From contig NZ_CP087999.1 of assembly GCF_021044625.1 (NCBI RefSeq), positions 4,361,001 to 4,425,000 on the forward strand: a stretch of 64,000 nt of DNA, written 5' to 3'. Positions 8,010 to 16,255 of the stretch are shown here, piece by piece. Numbering within the stretch: position 1 is the stretch's first letter; each line of letters begins with the position of its first letter. This DNA comes from Geomonas sp. RF6 (GTDB taxonomy: Bacteria > Desulfobacterota > Desulfuromonadia > Geobacterales > Geobacteraceae). The translations under genes and the position numbers were made by a program. The notes below the pieces were generated by a model. It saw nothing but the letters and a program-made list of their open reading frames with translations. It ran no database searches and had not been told where the DNA came from.

Positions 8010-9098
8010 CTACTTCAGGTTGTGCCAGATGTTGACCATGAAATCCTGCACGTTCGTCAGGATGGCCATCGCCTGCGCGGAGCCGCGGTTGGCGAGCTTG
8101 TCGACGCAGAACTCCGTCATGTCCACCACATAGAAAAAGACAGGGCGCACCGTGCCGTCCTCCATGACGTGGTAGCTCGGCACCATGTTGCCGAAGGCGA
8201 TGCTGTGCAGCTGTGTCGCCAGGGCGAGGACCGTGGTGGCGCGGCGCGCGTACTGCCGCATGGCGTCCTGCGCCTGGTAGACGTCGGAAATGACCTCCGG
8301 GAGCGGCCCGTCGTCCCGTATGGAGCCGGCGAGGAGGTAGGGAACCCGGCACCGCTCGCAGGCGGCGATGATGCCGTCTTGCAGGTTCAGTTCCCGGATC
8401 GCCTTCGAGATGGAGCCTGCCTGCCGCACCTCGTTCAGTATGTCCAGGTGGTTGTAGTGTCCCCTGGGGCGCAGCGTCTGGGTGTAGATGTCCTGCCCGA
8501 GTCCGGTGCGGAAATGTGCCGCCTCGAGGTCGTGGGTGGCGAGCGCGTTCCCCGCAAGGAGCGCGTGGCAATAGCCTGCCTCCACCATGAATTGCATGGC
8601 ATCCCTGCTATCCTTGTCGAAGGCGACGGCGGGGCCGAGTACCCACACTATGTGGCCGTGCTCCCGGTCGTGGCGCAGGACACGGTACATTTCGTCATAG
8701 GAGCGTGAAAAGGGGGTCTCCCTGGTGCCGCGGCTGCGGAAGGTGAACTTGTCGCAAAGTTCAGGATCGTCGCACACAAACCCGGTGCTGTGCACGTAGA
8801 TCCCTTCTTCGCCGTTTTCCGTTCTCCCGATGACGACGGGATCTCCCTTCCTTACCCGGCGCGCCTCCACCACTTCGAGGGCGCTTTCCTTGAGAACCAT
8901 CACGGCGTCCATGCGGCTTTCGCGGGCGAGAAGCCAGTGACCGCCGCCGAGGTGCACGTACTCCGGGTGGTTGGAGGTGCCGTGGAAGTCTCTCGGGACG
9001 ACGCCGTCGGCGGGAGCGGGCTCTGTGCGCACCGTGCGCGCCTGCAAGAGTTCCGGTGTGTCGAAATCGGGAGGAATATAGACAGGGATGATGGACAT
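8010..9098 (-). CDS. TIGR00300-family protein (LOR/SDH-like), probable ornithine cyclodeaminase
   Basis: 362 residues from the ATG at 9098, which is preceded by a weak GAGGCGG site; an in-frame ATG 30 codons upstream adds a sequence unlike the family. Family-like stretches include HPEYVHLGGGHWLL, DKFTFRSRGTRE, the nucleotide-binding-like HIVWVLGPAV and RGHYNHLDILNE. Proteins of this family in methanogens were linked to ornithine cyclisation to proline, and a related domain forms the C-terminus of cyanobacterial arginine dihydrolase/OCD fusions. The adjacent arginase gene supports ornithine as the substrate. It is not related to the classical mu-crystallin-type OCD. Activity is inferred from family and context. 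Confidence 0.75.
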   Translation of the reverse strand: MSIIPVYIPPDFDTPELLQARTVRTEPAPADGVVPRDFHGTSNHPEYVHLGGGHWLLARESRMDAVMVLKESALEVVEARRVRKGDPVVIGRTENGEEGIYVHSTGFVCDDPELCDKFTFRSRGTRETPFSRSYDEMYRVLRHDREHGHIVWVLGPAVAFDKDSRDAMQFMVEAGYCHALLAGNALATHDLEAAHFRTGLGQDIYTQTLRPRGHYNHLDILNEVRQAGSISKAIRELNLQDGIIAACERCRVPYLLAGSIRDDGPLPEVISDVYQAQDAMRQYARRATTVLALATQLHSIAFGNMVPSYHVMEDGTVRPVFFYVVDMTEFCVDKLANRGSAQAMAILTNVQDFMVNIWHNLK

Positions 9099-9253
9099 TG
9101 CCGCCTCGCCTCGTCGGGGACTGGAACCTGTCTTGATTTTATTATCGCCCGCGTAAATGGCAATAATGAGAAGGTGCGATAACCTCATCGACGCCGCGAT
9201 AGTCGTGAATTAAGAAAGAGGCTGAATCTTTTTGTCCGGGAGGGGAGGGGGAA

Positions 9254-9973
9254 ATGATAAAGGGGATTGCTCTCCCACTTCTGTTCCTTGTAGCTTCTCC
9301 GTCTTTTCTCGCAGCCGCATCGCCTGGAGAAAACGTGGGCTCGGGACCGACAGCGGTGGAAATAATCTCTCATCTGAACAGCTCGTGGCAGAAGGTTCGC
9401 GGATACCAGACGGAGACGGAGGTGGCTGAGTACCGAAACGGCAAGCTTCAGATCACGAAGAGCTTCCTGTACAGCTTTCGCAAGCCGCGCGACTTCCGCA
9501 TCGATATGCATCACCCTCACCGCGGCACCTCCCTCATCTGCTGCGACGCCGAAGGAAAGATCCTCGTGCGCCCCGGGGGAATTGGCGCCGTCTTCAAAAA
9601 GAGGCTCTCACCGGACAACCGGCTTCTGGCTGACCCTTCGGGGCAACGCATCGACCAGACGGATCTCGGCCTCCTCATACGCAACATCGGCCACAGCCTC
9701 ACCGACCAGCGCCGTGGAGATATGAAGGTGACGGACGAGGGGGGGCGACTGGTCGTGGAGAGCGTGGCGAGCGATCACTTCCTCCCCGGGGTGTTGACGC
9801 GGTACCGATTTGTCATCGAGAAGGGGACGTGGCTGCCGGCACAGGTCGTGGAGCTGACCCCTGAAGGGGTGTTGAAGAGGGTGGTGACATTCGGCACGGT
9901 AAATCTTCTTTCGGACTTCCCTCCCGGCTTCTTCATATCGGACCGGGAGGATAGGGGGGGCGGTGGCAGATAG
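9254..9973 (+). CDS. Exported LolA-like / lipoprotein-carrier-fold protein
   Basis: 239 residues with a signal peptide (IKGIALPLLFLVASPSFLAAA). The mature part reads like a LolA/LolB or MucB-type half-barrel: a helix with ISHLNSSWQKVRGYQTETEV, then repeated beta strands (SFLYSFRKPRDFRIDM, TRYRFVIEKGTWLPAQVVEL). Such folds bind lipid acyl chains or lipoproteins in the periplasm. It overlaps the next gene by 11 bases, so it is probably cotranscribed with the UbiA-like and polyprenyl synthetase genes. It may therefore carry a product of that pathway. That link is inference from position only. Confidence 0.65.
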   Translation: MIKGIALPLLFLVASPSFLAAASPGENVGSGPTAVEIISHLNSSWQKVRGYQTETEVAEYRNGKLQITKSFLYSFRKPRDFRIDMHHPHRGTSLICCDAEGKILVRPGGIGAVFKKRLSPDNRLLADPSGQRIDQTDLGLLIRNIGHSLTDQRRGDMKVTDEGGRLVVESVASDHFLPGVLTRYRFVIEKGTWLPAQVVELTPEGVLKRVVTFGTVNLLSDFPPGFFISDREDRGGGGR

Positions 9974-10688
9974 TGGTGCTGTTGAGAGGCTTGGCGAGTG
10001 GTACGTGCCGAAACGGGGACCAAAGCGCCTGCGCACCTTCCTCGGGCTTTTGTTTCTCCCTTACACCGGCATGGTCCTTTCCTTTTCCGTCATCGGCTCC
10101 CTGCTGGCGGCGGAGGTCAGCTACGACAGGGTTTTTGCCATCGTCTTCATCTTCTTTTTCGGGCTCGGGGTCGCCGCCCACGCGCTGGACGCCCTCGGCA
10201 GCCGCGGGGTGAAGCCGTGGGGGGAGGTATTCAGCCGGCGGGAGCTGTGGGGACTTGCCATCATCGCCCTTGCGCTTGCCTACGCTCCGGCGATCTACTA
10301 CATGGTCGTCGCGGTTCCCTTCCTTTCCATCCTCGCACTCCTCGAAGGGTTCTTTGCCTTTGCCTACAACCTGGAGTTGTTCGAGGGACGTTTCCACACT
10401 GACCGCTGGTTTGCCTTCTCCTGGGGGGCGCTCCCTGTCCTTTCCGGTTACGTGATGCAGACCAACCGTCTCTCGTTGACGGCGCTCGTCGTGGCACTCT
10501 CCATGGCGTTCATCAGCCTCGTGGAGATAAAGGTGTCGCGCCCCTACAAGGAGCTGCGGCGGATCTCCCCCCCGCACGGGAGCGCTGAGTCGATCCTCAT
10601 GGCGCGCTACGAGACGGTCCTTAAATGCATAAGCCTGGGTGTAATTTTCCTCGGCCTCGGTATGCTCCTCTGGAGGCTCGGTGTCTAA
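9963..10688 (+). CDS. Polytopic membrane protein, UbiA-superfamily-like
   Basis: 241 residues with about seven to eight hydrophobic segments and a GTG start overlapping the preceding stop. The order of features resembles UbiA prenyltransferases: after TM2 there is AHALDALGSR...PWGEVFSRREL where UbiA has the NDxxD loop followed by a P-x-x-x-G-x-I-S motif, and later FAYNLELFEGRF where UbiA has its second Asp-rich loop. However, the two Asp-rich motifs are incomplete, so it may be a diverged or non-catalytic member. The following polyprenyl synthetase gene would supply a prenyl diphosphate donor. Identification is tentative. Confidence 0.5.
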   Translation: MADSGAVERLGEWYVPKRGPKRLRTFLGLLFLPYTGMVLSFSVIGSLLAAEVSYDRVFAIVFIFFFGLGVAAHALDALGSRGVKPWGEVFSRRELWGLAIIALALAYAPAIYYMVVAVPFLSILALLEGFFAFAYNLELFEGRFHTDRWFAFSWGALPVLSGYVMQTNRLSLTALVVALSMAFISLVEIKVSRPYKELRRISPPHGSAESILMARYETVLKCISLGVIFLGLGMLLWRLGV

Positions 10689-10725
10689 ACCAGATGAGCG
10701 AAGGTTCAAAAGGACGGGAGGTTCA

Positions 10726-11721
10726 ATGCGCGAAGGGTTCCTGCAGTACGCAGAGGGGGTGAAGCCTCGCCTGGATGCAGCTTTTGATCTGACGCTGGAC
10801 CGGCTCCTGGATGCTTCCGCCCCCTTCGGCTTCACCGGCGAGATGGCGCCCCTGAAGAGCGGGAAGAAAATGCGGGGGCTTCTCCTTTGCCTGGTGGCGG
10901 AGACCCTTGGCGGGGAACTCCCCGCCGCCTTGCCGCGAGCCGTCGCCGTCGAGCTGATACATACCGCTTCACTCATACATGACGACTTCGTCGATCAGCA
11001 CCGTTTCCGCCGGGACCATGCCGCTCTCTGGAGCCTCGACGGTGCCCGGCGTGCGGTGCTCCTCGGGGATGTGATCTTCGCCTCCGCGATCAGGATGATG
11101 AGCGAACTTGGGCGCGAGGATGGCCGCATCGTGTCGGAGGCGATCGCGGAGGTCGCGCTCGGGGCTTACCAGGAGCCGCTCGGAGTCGATGCGCTTCTCG
11201 GGGAGTTAAAAAAGGGGAGGGTGACGAAGGGGGTCTACCGAAAGCTCATCCACCTGAAGACCGCCATCCTTTTCGGCGCCGCCTGCGAGCTCGGGGCGGT
11301 CGCGGCGAAGGGGGGCGAGGAGGCGGCTCGCCGCTGGCGCCAGTATGGCGTGAAGATCGGCGCAGCGTACCAGATCGCCGACGACCTGCAGGAGGTGGAG
11401 CTCGCACTTCAGAGGGGATCTGTTCGCGCAGACGATCTCACCGCTCTCTCTCCCGCGCTCCTCTTCTTTGGGGGAGCGCTGCTGCCGCACATCGTGCTGG
11501 GGCTCTCCGGCGGCGAGCTGGAAGTCTCCGGCGAGGTGCGGGAGCTTTTCGAGGATGTGGCGAGTGGCATGAAGAAGGAGCGGGAACGGTCGCTGCAGGA
11601 TGCGGTCGCCGAGATCGCAGCCGATCTCAGGGACGATCACCTGGGGAAAGTGGCGCTGCGAACACCGTGGGAGCTTATAGATCTTTTTGATGCTGCGTCG
11701 CGGGGGGCTTGCGTGCCGTGA
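10726..11721 (+). CDS. Polyprenyl (trans-isoprenyl) diphosphate synthase
   Basis: 331 residues. The first aspartate-rich motif DDFVD is at 86-90, the second is DDLQE at 219-223 (DDxxD expected, last residue changed to Glu), and the LKTA motif lies at ~177-180. It should elongate an allylic diphosphate with IPP; chain length cannot be read from the sequence. The ATG at 10726 was chosen because GGGAGG lies just upstream; a GTG at 10681, overlapping the previous gene, would add 15 residues. Neighbours (UbiA-like, methyltransferase, FAD oxidoreductase) suggest a dedicated prenyl-lipid or quinone pathway rather than the general octaprenyl synthase. Confidence 0.85.
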   Translation: MREGFLQYAEGVKPRLDAAFDLTLDRLLDASAPFGFTGEMAPLKSGKKMRGLLLCLVAETLGGELPAALPRAVAVELIHTASLIHDDFVDQHRFRRDHAALWSLDGARRAVLLGDVIFASAIRMMSELGREDGRIVSEAIAEVALGAYQEPLGVDALLGELKKGRVTKGVYRKLIHLKTAILFGAACELGAVAAKGGEEAARRWRQYGVKIGAAYQIADDLQEVELALQRGSVRADDLTALSPALLFFGGALLPHIVLGLSGGELEVSGEVRELFEDVASGMKKERERSLQDAVAEIAADLRDDHLGKVALRTPWELIDLFDAASRGACVP

Positions 11722-12403
11722 CGAGGGCTGCGCTTCCGAAGGTGAGGGAACGGGTCTTTATCTCGCAGAAATCGTGAGACTCCAGCGCCTCCAGGGTCTT
11801 TGGAAGCCAGCGGGTGTCGCGCAGGAAACCGGGGAGTTCCTCAAAGACCGTGCGCCACTCCGGGAAGTAGCGCCCGCCGAAGCTGCGCATGAGGGTAAAG
11901 CAGCCATGCCAGAAGGGGAGGACGGCACGGTTGGCGGGGTAGGTAAAATCGTGCAGCACCATCACCCCCCCGGGACGCAGCATCCGGCGGGCGTTTTTTG
12001 CGAGCTCCCCGAGGTCTGCATACTTTGCGAGGTACGAGGAGGTAATGCAATCCTGCTCCCCGGGGACGATTACCTCTTCCGCTCTCCCGAGAAGAAACTT
12101 CACGTTCTTGATCCCTTCCCGCTGTGCCTTTTCCCTGGCGAGCGACAGATACTCTTCCCGAAGTTCCACCCCCGTGACGGTGCACTGCGGAAACCTGCGC
12201 GCGATGGCGAAGGTCAGAATGCCGGTGCCGCATGCCTGGTCGATGATGCGCGTCGGTGAAGGAGGGATCTGCTCGAGGATCACCTTCTTCCAGTACCGGT
12301 CGAAGCCGGCGGTGCAGATGTTGACGACCTGGTCATAGGAGAAGCCGGTGCCGGAAAAGAAGCGGGTGACAGTCTCGAGCCTTGTGAGATCTGTTTCTTC
12401 CAT
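11675..12403 (-). CDS. Class I SAM-dependent methyltransferase, UbiE-like
   Basis: 242 residues. The SAM-binding motif I is IIDQACGTGILTFAIA (~52-67), followed by motif II VTGVELREEYL and the post-motif MLRPGGVMVLHDFTYP. The layout resembles UbiE/COQ5 C-methyltransferases of quinone synthesis. Its 3' end overlaps the 3' end of the convergent polyprenyl synthetase gene by 47 bases. The FAD oxidoreductase gene is 37 bases upstream on the same strand, so the two form an operon. Substrate unknown; a prenylated ring or chain is suggested by context only. Confidence 0.8.
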   Translation of the reverse strand: MEETDLTRLETVTRFFSGTGFSYDQVVNICTAGFDRYWKKVILEQIPPSPTRIIDQACGTGILTFAIARRFPQCTVTGVELREEYLSLAREKAQREGIKNVKFLLGRAEEVIVPGEQDCITSSYLAKYADLGELAKNARRMLRPGGVMVLHDFTYPANRAVLPFWHGCFTLMRSFGGRYFPEWRTVFEELPGFLRDTRWLPKTLEALESHDFCEIKTRSLTFGSAALVTARKPPATQHQKDL

Positions 12404-12440
12404 CGTATCTCCTTCACGGAAGCGAGCGCGGCTCGGCGGA

Positions 12441-13490
12441 TCAGCCGGGATTGGCGCGGGTGACGTAGTTTGCCGCCAGGATCTTCAGAATGCCCCACAC
12501 TTCTTTTATGCCGACCTGCAGGTTCATGCGGCGGGAGTTTTTCAGGAGGATGCGGGCTTCCCGGATTCCCACCGTCTCACCCCTTTTCAGCGCATCCACC
12601 ACGTCGCGCTCCTCCTTCATCCACTGGAACTCCGAGAGGATCGCTTCCTGGTATCCTGCCGGTTTCTCCCAGTTATCGAGGAGCAGCTCAACGCTGCGCA
12701 TCCCGGGGGCGATGCCGTCGCCAACCAGCGGCGCCACGCACCCTATCGCCTCGCCAATTCCCCAGATGGAGGGAGTGCCCGGAACGACGAAGGGGAGGGA
12801 CTGGTGCGGTCCTGTCAGACGAATTGTCCCCAGGCAGCCGCAAAGGGTCTGCATCTTGTACCGCTCCGTCTCGCTCTGGAACCACCCCATCCTCTTCAGT
12901 ACGGCGCGGGGGTCCTCCAGGAGGGTGCCGCACCCCATGTGGTAGCGCCGGTCGGAAAGGGGGAAGCACCAGGCATATCCTACGCCGACGATGCGGACCC
13001 GGTTTTCCAGCGGGGCGTCGGTCTCCACCAGGTACTGGCAGCAGTTGAGGATGACATCGTCTTCGATCGGCGGCAGGAGCGCCCTGTGAGCACCGGTTGC
13101 GTCTATTATCCTGTCGTAGCCGGTCGTCGGGGGGGGAGCGCAACAATAGGTCGCGCCGCCGAGGAGGTCGTGGATCAGTGCGGGCTTGTCGAAAGTGAGG
13201 AGCTCTGCGTTCACCTTCAGCCCGTCGATGACTACGGTCTCCAGTTTTTTGAGGATGTACTTCGCAGGGTCGAGGCCGGCTTTCTGTACGAGCCTCGTGA
13301 AATCGGAGGTTGTCCCCCAGGCGCACGGTGTAAGGCCGCACTGGGTGTTTTGCTCCCGGTCGAAGAGGTGAACGCGGCACCCTGCGTTTGTCAGCAGCCT
13401 GTACAGGTAGGCACCAGTCATGCCGGCGCCTGCAACGGCAACGTTCAGCCTGCTCCTTCCTGGCGGCACGATTTTCCCCTCCATCGTCAT
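12441..13490 (-). CDS. FAD-dependent oxidoreductase, geranylgeranyl-reductase-like
   Basis: 349 residues. The N-terminal dinucleotide-binding motif GAGMTG (21-26) ends in an acidic residue after the second strand (LFDRE), as in FAD-binding Rossmann folds. A second FAD motif is seen near VAPLVGDGIAPGM, typical of the GR2/geranylgeranyl reductase and PHBH groups. Such enzymes reduce or hydroxylate isoprenoid chains or quinone rings. It has an unusually high number of cysteines for the group. It is the first gene of a two-gene minus-strand operon with the UbiE-like methyltransferase. The start could be ATG 13490 or 13484; the fold begins after both. Confidence 0.75.
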   Translation of the reverse strand: MTMEGKIVPPGRSRLNVAVAGAGMTGAYLYRLLTNAGCRVHLFDREQNTQCGLTPCAWGTTSDFTRLVQKAGLDPAKYILKKLETVVIDGLKVNAELLTFDKPALIHDLLGGATYCCAPPPTTGYDRIIDATGAHRALLPPIEDDVILNCCQYLVETDAPLENRVRIVGVGYAWCFPLSDRRYHMGCGTLLEDPRAVLKRMGWFQSETERYKMQTLCGCLGTIRLTGPHQSLPFVVPGTPSIWGIGEAIGCVAPLVGDGIAPGMRSVELLLDNWEKPAGYQEAILSEFQWMKEERDVVDALKRGETVGIREARILLKNSRRMNLQVGIKEVWGILKILAANYVTRANPG

Positions 13491-13617
13491 CAGATCTCCG
13501 GCGGGAAAAATTATAGCAGACGAAGTGAGGATCGAAAGGAAGGAGGCCGGAAGTATCTTCTTCTTTCCGGCACGGCATCGTATACTCTGTCAGTGGATCG
13601 GTAAAAGGAGAGAAACC

Positions 13618-14013
13618 ATGGAGTGCGGAAGCGGCAGCGCGCCGTTGGAGCTCGTGAAGGCGATCGACGAGTTCAACAAAAGGGAGTGGTTCGAGTGCCA
13701 CGAAACGCTGGAGGAGCTCTGGGTGCGCGAGCAGGGGGAACTGCGTGATTTTTACCAGGGGCTTTTGCAGATCGCCGTGGCGCTGCATCACTGGAGAAGC
13801 GGAAACTATGGCGGTGTCCTGTCGCTCCTGAAGGGTGGGGCTCAGTATCTGCAGAAGGTGCGGCAGGTTTGCTACGGGGTGGATGTCGTCCGGGTGGTGG
13901 ACGATGCGCTGAGGCTGCGGCAGGCGTTGTCGGAGCTGGGGGCGGATCGGATGTGGCAGGTCGACCGCTCGCTCCTCCCTGTTATCACCTTAACCTCTCC
14001 TTCAGAGGATTGA
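13618..14013 (+). CDS. DUF309 domain protein
   Basis: 131 residues. The family signature is clear: FNKREWFECHETLEELW, followed by FYQGLLQIAVALHHWRSGN. The conserved His/Glu/Arg pattern in two helices suggests a small helical bundle, possibly with a metal or ligand site, but the function of the family is unknown. The ATG at 13618 has AAAGGAG upstream; an upstream in-frame extension overlaps the divergent promoter region and was not used. It ends at a bidirectional terminator shared with the carbonic anhydrase gene. Confidence 0.88.
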   Translation: MECGSGSAPLELVKAIDEFNKREWFECHETLEELWVREQGELRDFYQGLLQIAVALHHWRSGNYGGVLSLLKGGAQYLQKVRQVCYGVDVVRVVDDALRLRQALSELGADRMWQVDRSLLPVITLTSPSED

Positions 14014-14018
14014 CAGAA

Positions 14019-14044
14019 AAAGGGCCGGCATTTGCCGGCCCTTT
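14019..14044. terminator. Bidirectional terminator between DUF309 and carbonic anhydrase genes
   Basis: Perfect stem AAAGGGCCGGCA/TGCCGGCCCTTT with a two-base loop between two convergent stops; A and T runs flank the stem in both directions. Confidence 0.85.
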
Positions 14045-14061
14045 GGTCTTTCGTGGTGATA

Positions 14062-14754
14062 CTACTTCAGCAGGGTCACCTGGCCGTCGTCCAGGTCATA
14101 CTTTGCGGTCACGATCTTGACCTTCCCTTCCTTCACCTGCTCTGCGAGCACCTTGGAGCGCTTGGTCAGGGCAGCTGCGACAGCTTTGGCGTTGAGCTCT
14201 ACAGCGCACTCAACAACTTCTTCTGCGCTCTTCCCTTTGCTGATCTGCTTCGCCTTCTTCGCGTTCGGGAGAATTTCCTTCACGATGGCGCCGATGTTCC
14301 CTTCCGGCTTCCCTTTCGCGTCCACAGTCGCCTTCACCGCGCCGCAACGCTCGTGGCCAAGGACCATGATCAGCGGGGAGCCGAGGTGCTCGGTCGCGTA
14401 TTCGATGCTGCCGATGACGATCGGGTCGGGCACGTTGCCTGCGACGCGGACCACGAAAATTTCGCCTACGGACTTGTCAAAGATCAGCTCGGGCGGGACG
14501 CGGGAATCGGAGCAGGAGAGGATGACTGCGTACGGGTGCTGGCTCTTGGCCAGTTTCTGGCGAGCCTGCGTGTCGGTGGCGGCACAGGTGCCGAGCTTGT
14601 TCGCTACGTAGCTCTTGTTGCCGTCCAGAAGCTTCTGCAGCGCCTCGTCTGCGCTGATGCCGGCGCCCCCTGCCGAGGCAAGTGCCAGTCCTGCGGTTGC
14701 GGCCACTACTGCGGCCAGGGAAACAATCTTGCACACGATCCCTTTTTTGGTCAT
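14062..14754 (-). CDS. Beta-class carbonic anhydrase with signal peptide
   Basis: 230 residues. Zinc ligands C81, H134 and C137 (HERC) and the catalytic dyad D83/R85 (CSDSR) are all present, so it should interconvert CO2 and bicarbonate. The N-terminus (KIVSLAAVVAATAGLALASA) is a signal peptide, so the enzyme is predicted to be periplasmic; cytoplasmic beta-carbonic anhydrases lack this. A GGAGGG site precedes the start. It is a single gene with a terminator. A periplasmic role could be to handle CO2/bicarbonate at the cell envelope. Confidence 0.9.
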   Translation of the reverse strand: MTKKGIVCKIVSLAAVVAATAGLALASAGGAGISADEALQKLLDGNKSYVANKLGTCAATDTQARQKLAKSQHPYAVILSCSDSRVPPELIFDKSVGEIFVVRVAGNVPDPIVIGSIEYATEHLGSPLIMVLGHERCGAVKATVDAKGKPEGNIGAIVKEILPNAKKAKQISKGKSAEEVVECAVELNAKAVAAALTKRSKVLAEQVKEGKVKIVTAKYDLDDGQVTLLK

Positions 14755-14966
14755 ATCTTTCCCTCCTGTGATGTAATCGGGGAAGCCCCGAGATGCATGG
14801 TGGTCCGACTTCAGGTGTACGCGGATGAGCTCTCGCCGCAGATCTGGTTAGGTACCACTTGTGTTAGTCGAGGTCAATGATTTTCTGGACGCAGAGATTC
14901 ACCTCTTCCGGAACGAGCCATCCCAGGCCCGGCTCCAGGCGGGGCAAGAAGAGGGGTGCCATTGCC

Positions 14967-15029
14967 GGGGTCAGGCTTTGCATTTGGGTATCTGGAAGAG
15001 TCAAATCACCAAATGCAAAGCCTGACCCC
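14967..15029. repeat. Palindromic repeat, GGGGTCAGGCTTTGCATTTGG family, copy 1
   Basis: The left arm GGGGTCAGGCTTTGCATTTG and its exact reverse complement CAAATGCAAAGCCTGACCCC enclose a ~23-base loop. Two more copies of this family are at 33547-33618 and 33711-33782. It lies in a 429-base intergenic region (14755-15183) that holds no other recognised element. The family resembles REP elements mobilised by IS200-like (RAYT) transposases; no such transposase is in the window. Confidence 0.85.
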
Positions 15030-15183
15030 AGAAGGTGCCGGGGCGCTCACACGGCCGTTCTTCCTGCATCTTTTCCCTTTTCTGCGCCCTCTTTCTATGC
15101 GATTATCGCTGCCGGAAAGTGGTAAAAGGAGCGGTGCGCCTGAATCGGCCGTAACCGCTTCGGACGAAGAAAGGAGATATGCG

Positions 15184-15423
15184 ATGGAGGAAAAGTCGGT
15201 ACAGAAGAAGTCGCAGCTGGCAGGGGGCGACTCGGCCGCGGGTTGGCAATGGTGCGGCCAGTGTGAACGCGCCTCCAAAGGGGGAGCGGGGTACTCCTGC
15301 GGCTACGACGATTGCGAGGGGTATATCGGCAATATCTGGACCTGGGAATACGTGCGCAAGCAGCACCCGCACTTGCCGGAAGTGCCCGAGTACGATGTGA
15401 TCTATTCCATAAAGGGGGCGTAG
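15184..15423 (+). CDS. Small Cys-rich protein, possible zinc-ribbon
   Basis: 79 residues, no family recognised. A run of aromatic and cysteine residues WQWCGQC...YSCGYDDCEG gives a C-x2-C and C-x4-C arrangement that could bind zinc or iron. The C-terminal half (IWTWEYVRKQHPHLPEVP) is rich in aromatic residues and prolines. The ATG at 15184 is in frame with an AAGGAG site at 15171-15176. An ATG five bases earlier is in another frame and gives an unrelated Arg-rich product. It lies 2 bases before the nitroreductase start and is surely cotranscribed with it. Function unknown. Confidence 0.7.
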   Translation: MEEKSVQKKSQLAGGDSAAGWQWCGQCERASKGGAGYSCGYDDCEGYIGNIWTWEYVRKQHPHLPEVPEYDVIYSIKGA

Positions 15424-15425
15424 AG

Positions 15426-15968
15426 ATGGAGAGTATGATAGAGCTGCTGCGCAAGCGTCGCAGCATCCGCTCCTACACGCCGGAGCCGGTTGACCAGGAG
15501 TCCGTGGCGCTCCTGGTGGAGTCGTTGCTGCGCTCCCCGTCCTCGCGCGACCTCAAGCCGTGGGAGTTCATCGTGGTGGACGACCGGCAGCTTCTGAACG
15601 GGCTCGCCCAGTCGAAGGCGCACAGCGCGTCATTTCTCAAAAATGCCGCATTGGCGGTCGTGGTGATAGCCGACCCGCAGAAGTGCGACGTGTGGATCGA
15701 GGACTCGTCCCTTGCCGCTATTTTGCTGCAGATGACCGCGACCTCCCTTGGGCTCGGGAGTTGCTGGGTGCAGATCCGGTTGCGCTCGCACGCCTCCGGG
15801 AAGAGTTCCGAGGAGTACGTCCGCGAGCTTCTGGGGATCCCGCAGCACATGCACGTCCTTTCTGTCATCGGAATAGGGCACCCGAACGAGATGAAGAAGG
15901 GGATTCCTGCTGATCAGCTGGAGTACGGCAAGGTGCGCCACAACGGTTATCACGAGCCGTGGCGCTGA
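15426..15968 (+). CDS. Nitroreductase-family flavoprotein
   Basis: 180 residues. FMN-binding signatures are visible: RRSIRSYTPEPV at the N-terminus, RSPSSRDLKPWEF, and the central LQMTATSLGLGSCW. The C-terminal VIGIGHPNE is typical. Members use NAD(P)H to reduce nitro compounds, quinones or specialised substrates; this short form is one of the minimal members. The ATG at 15426 is chosen because it begins the fold (ESMIELLRKRRS). The stop overlaps the Smr gene start by 10 bases, so the genes are translationally coupled. Confidence 0.9.
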   Translation: MESMIELLRKRRSIRSYTPEPVDQESVALLVESLLRSPSSRDLKPWEFIVVDDRQLLNGLAQSKAHSASFLKNAALAVVVIADPQKCDVWIEDSSLAAILLQMTATSLGLGSCWVQIRLRSHASGKSSEEYVRELLGIPQHMHVLSVIGIGHPNEMKKGIPADQLEYGKVRHNGYHEPWR

Positions 15969-16255
15969 ACCCTCCCGAGCACGACGATGCCGTCGTCCTC
16001 CCCATCGACGGCGTTCTCGACCTGCACCTCTTCAACCCGCGTGAGATAAAGGACCTCATCCCCGACTATCTCGCCGAGTGCGTCGCCCGCGGCATCTTTT
16101 CGGTGAGGATCATTCACGGCAAGGGAAGCGGGACGCTGCGCGAGAGTACCCACGCACTTTTGCGCAGGCTCCCGCAAGTTTCCTCCTTCCGCCTCGCCGG
16201 GGACGACGGGGGGGGGTGGGGTGCTACTCTGGTGGAGTTGCGGAGGGCGTCGTGA
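15959..16255 (+). CDS. Smr (small MutS-related) domain protein
   Basis: 98 residues with a GTG start inside the end of the nitroreductase gene. The Smr signature is present: LDLHLFNPREIKDLI, then the nuclease-type motif RIIHGKGSGTLRE. A stretch of seven G (16209-16215) encodes GGGW near the end. Stand-alone Smr domains can nick DNA or cleave RNA, including at stalled ribosomes. The gene overlaps the following MutY-like gene by 4 bases (GTGA), which suggests a link to DNA repair in this operon. Confidence 0.88.
   Translation: MALNPPEHDDAVVLPIDGVLDLHLFNPREIKDLIPDYLAECVARGIFSVRIIHGKGSGTLRESTHALLRRLPQVSSFRLAGDDGGGWGATLVELRRAS

Noticed and set aside
14877-15125. Short plus-strand gene across the palindrome at 14967
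   Set aside because: It runs through the repeat, has no ribosome site and no family match.
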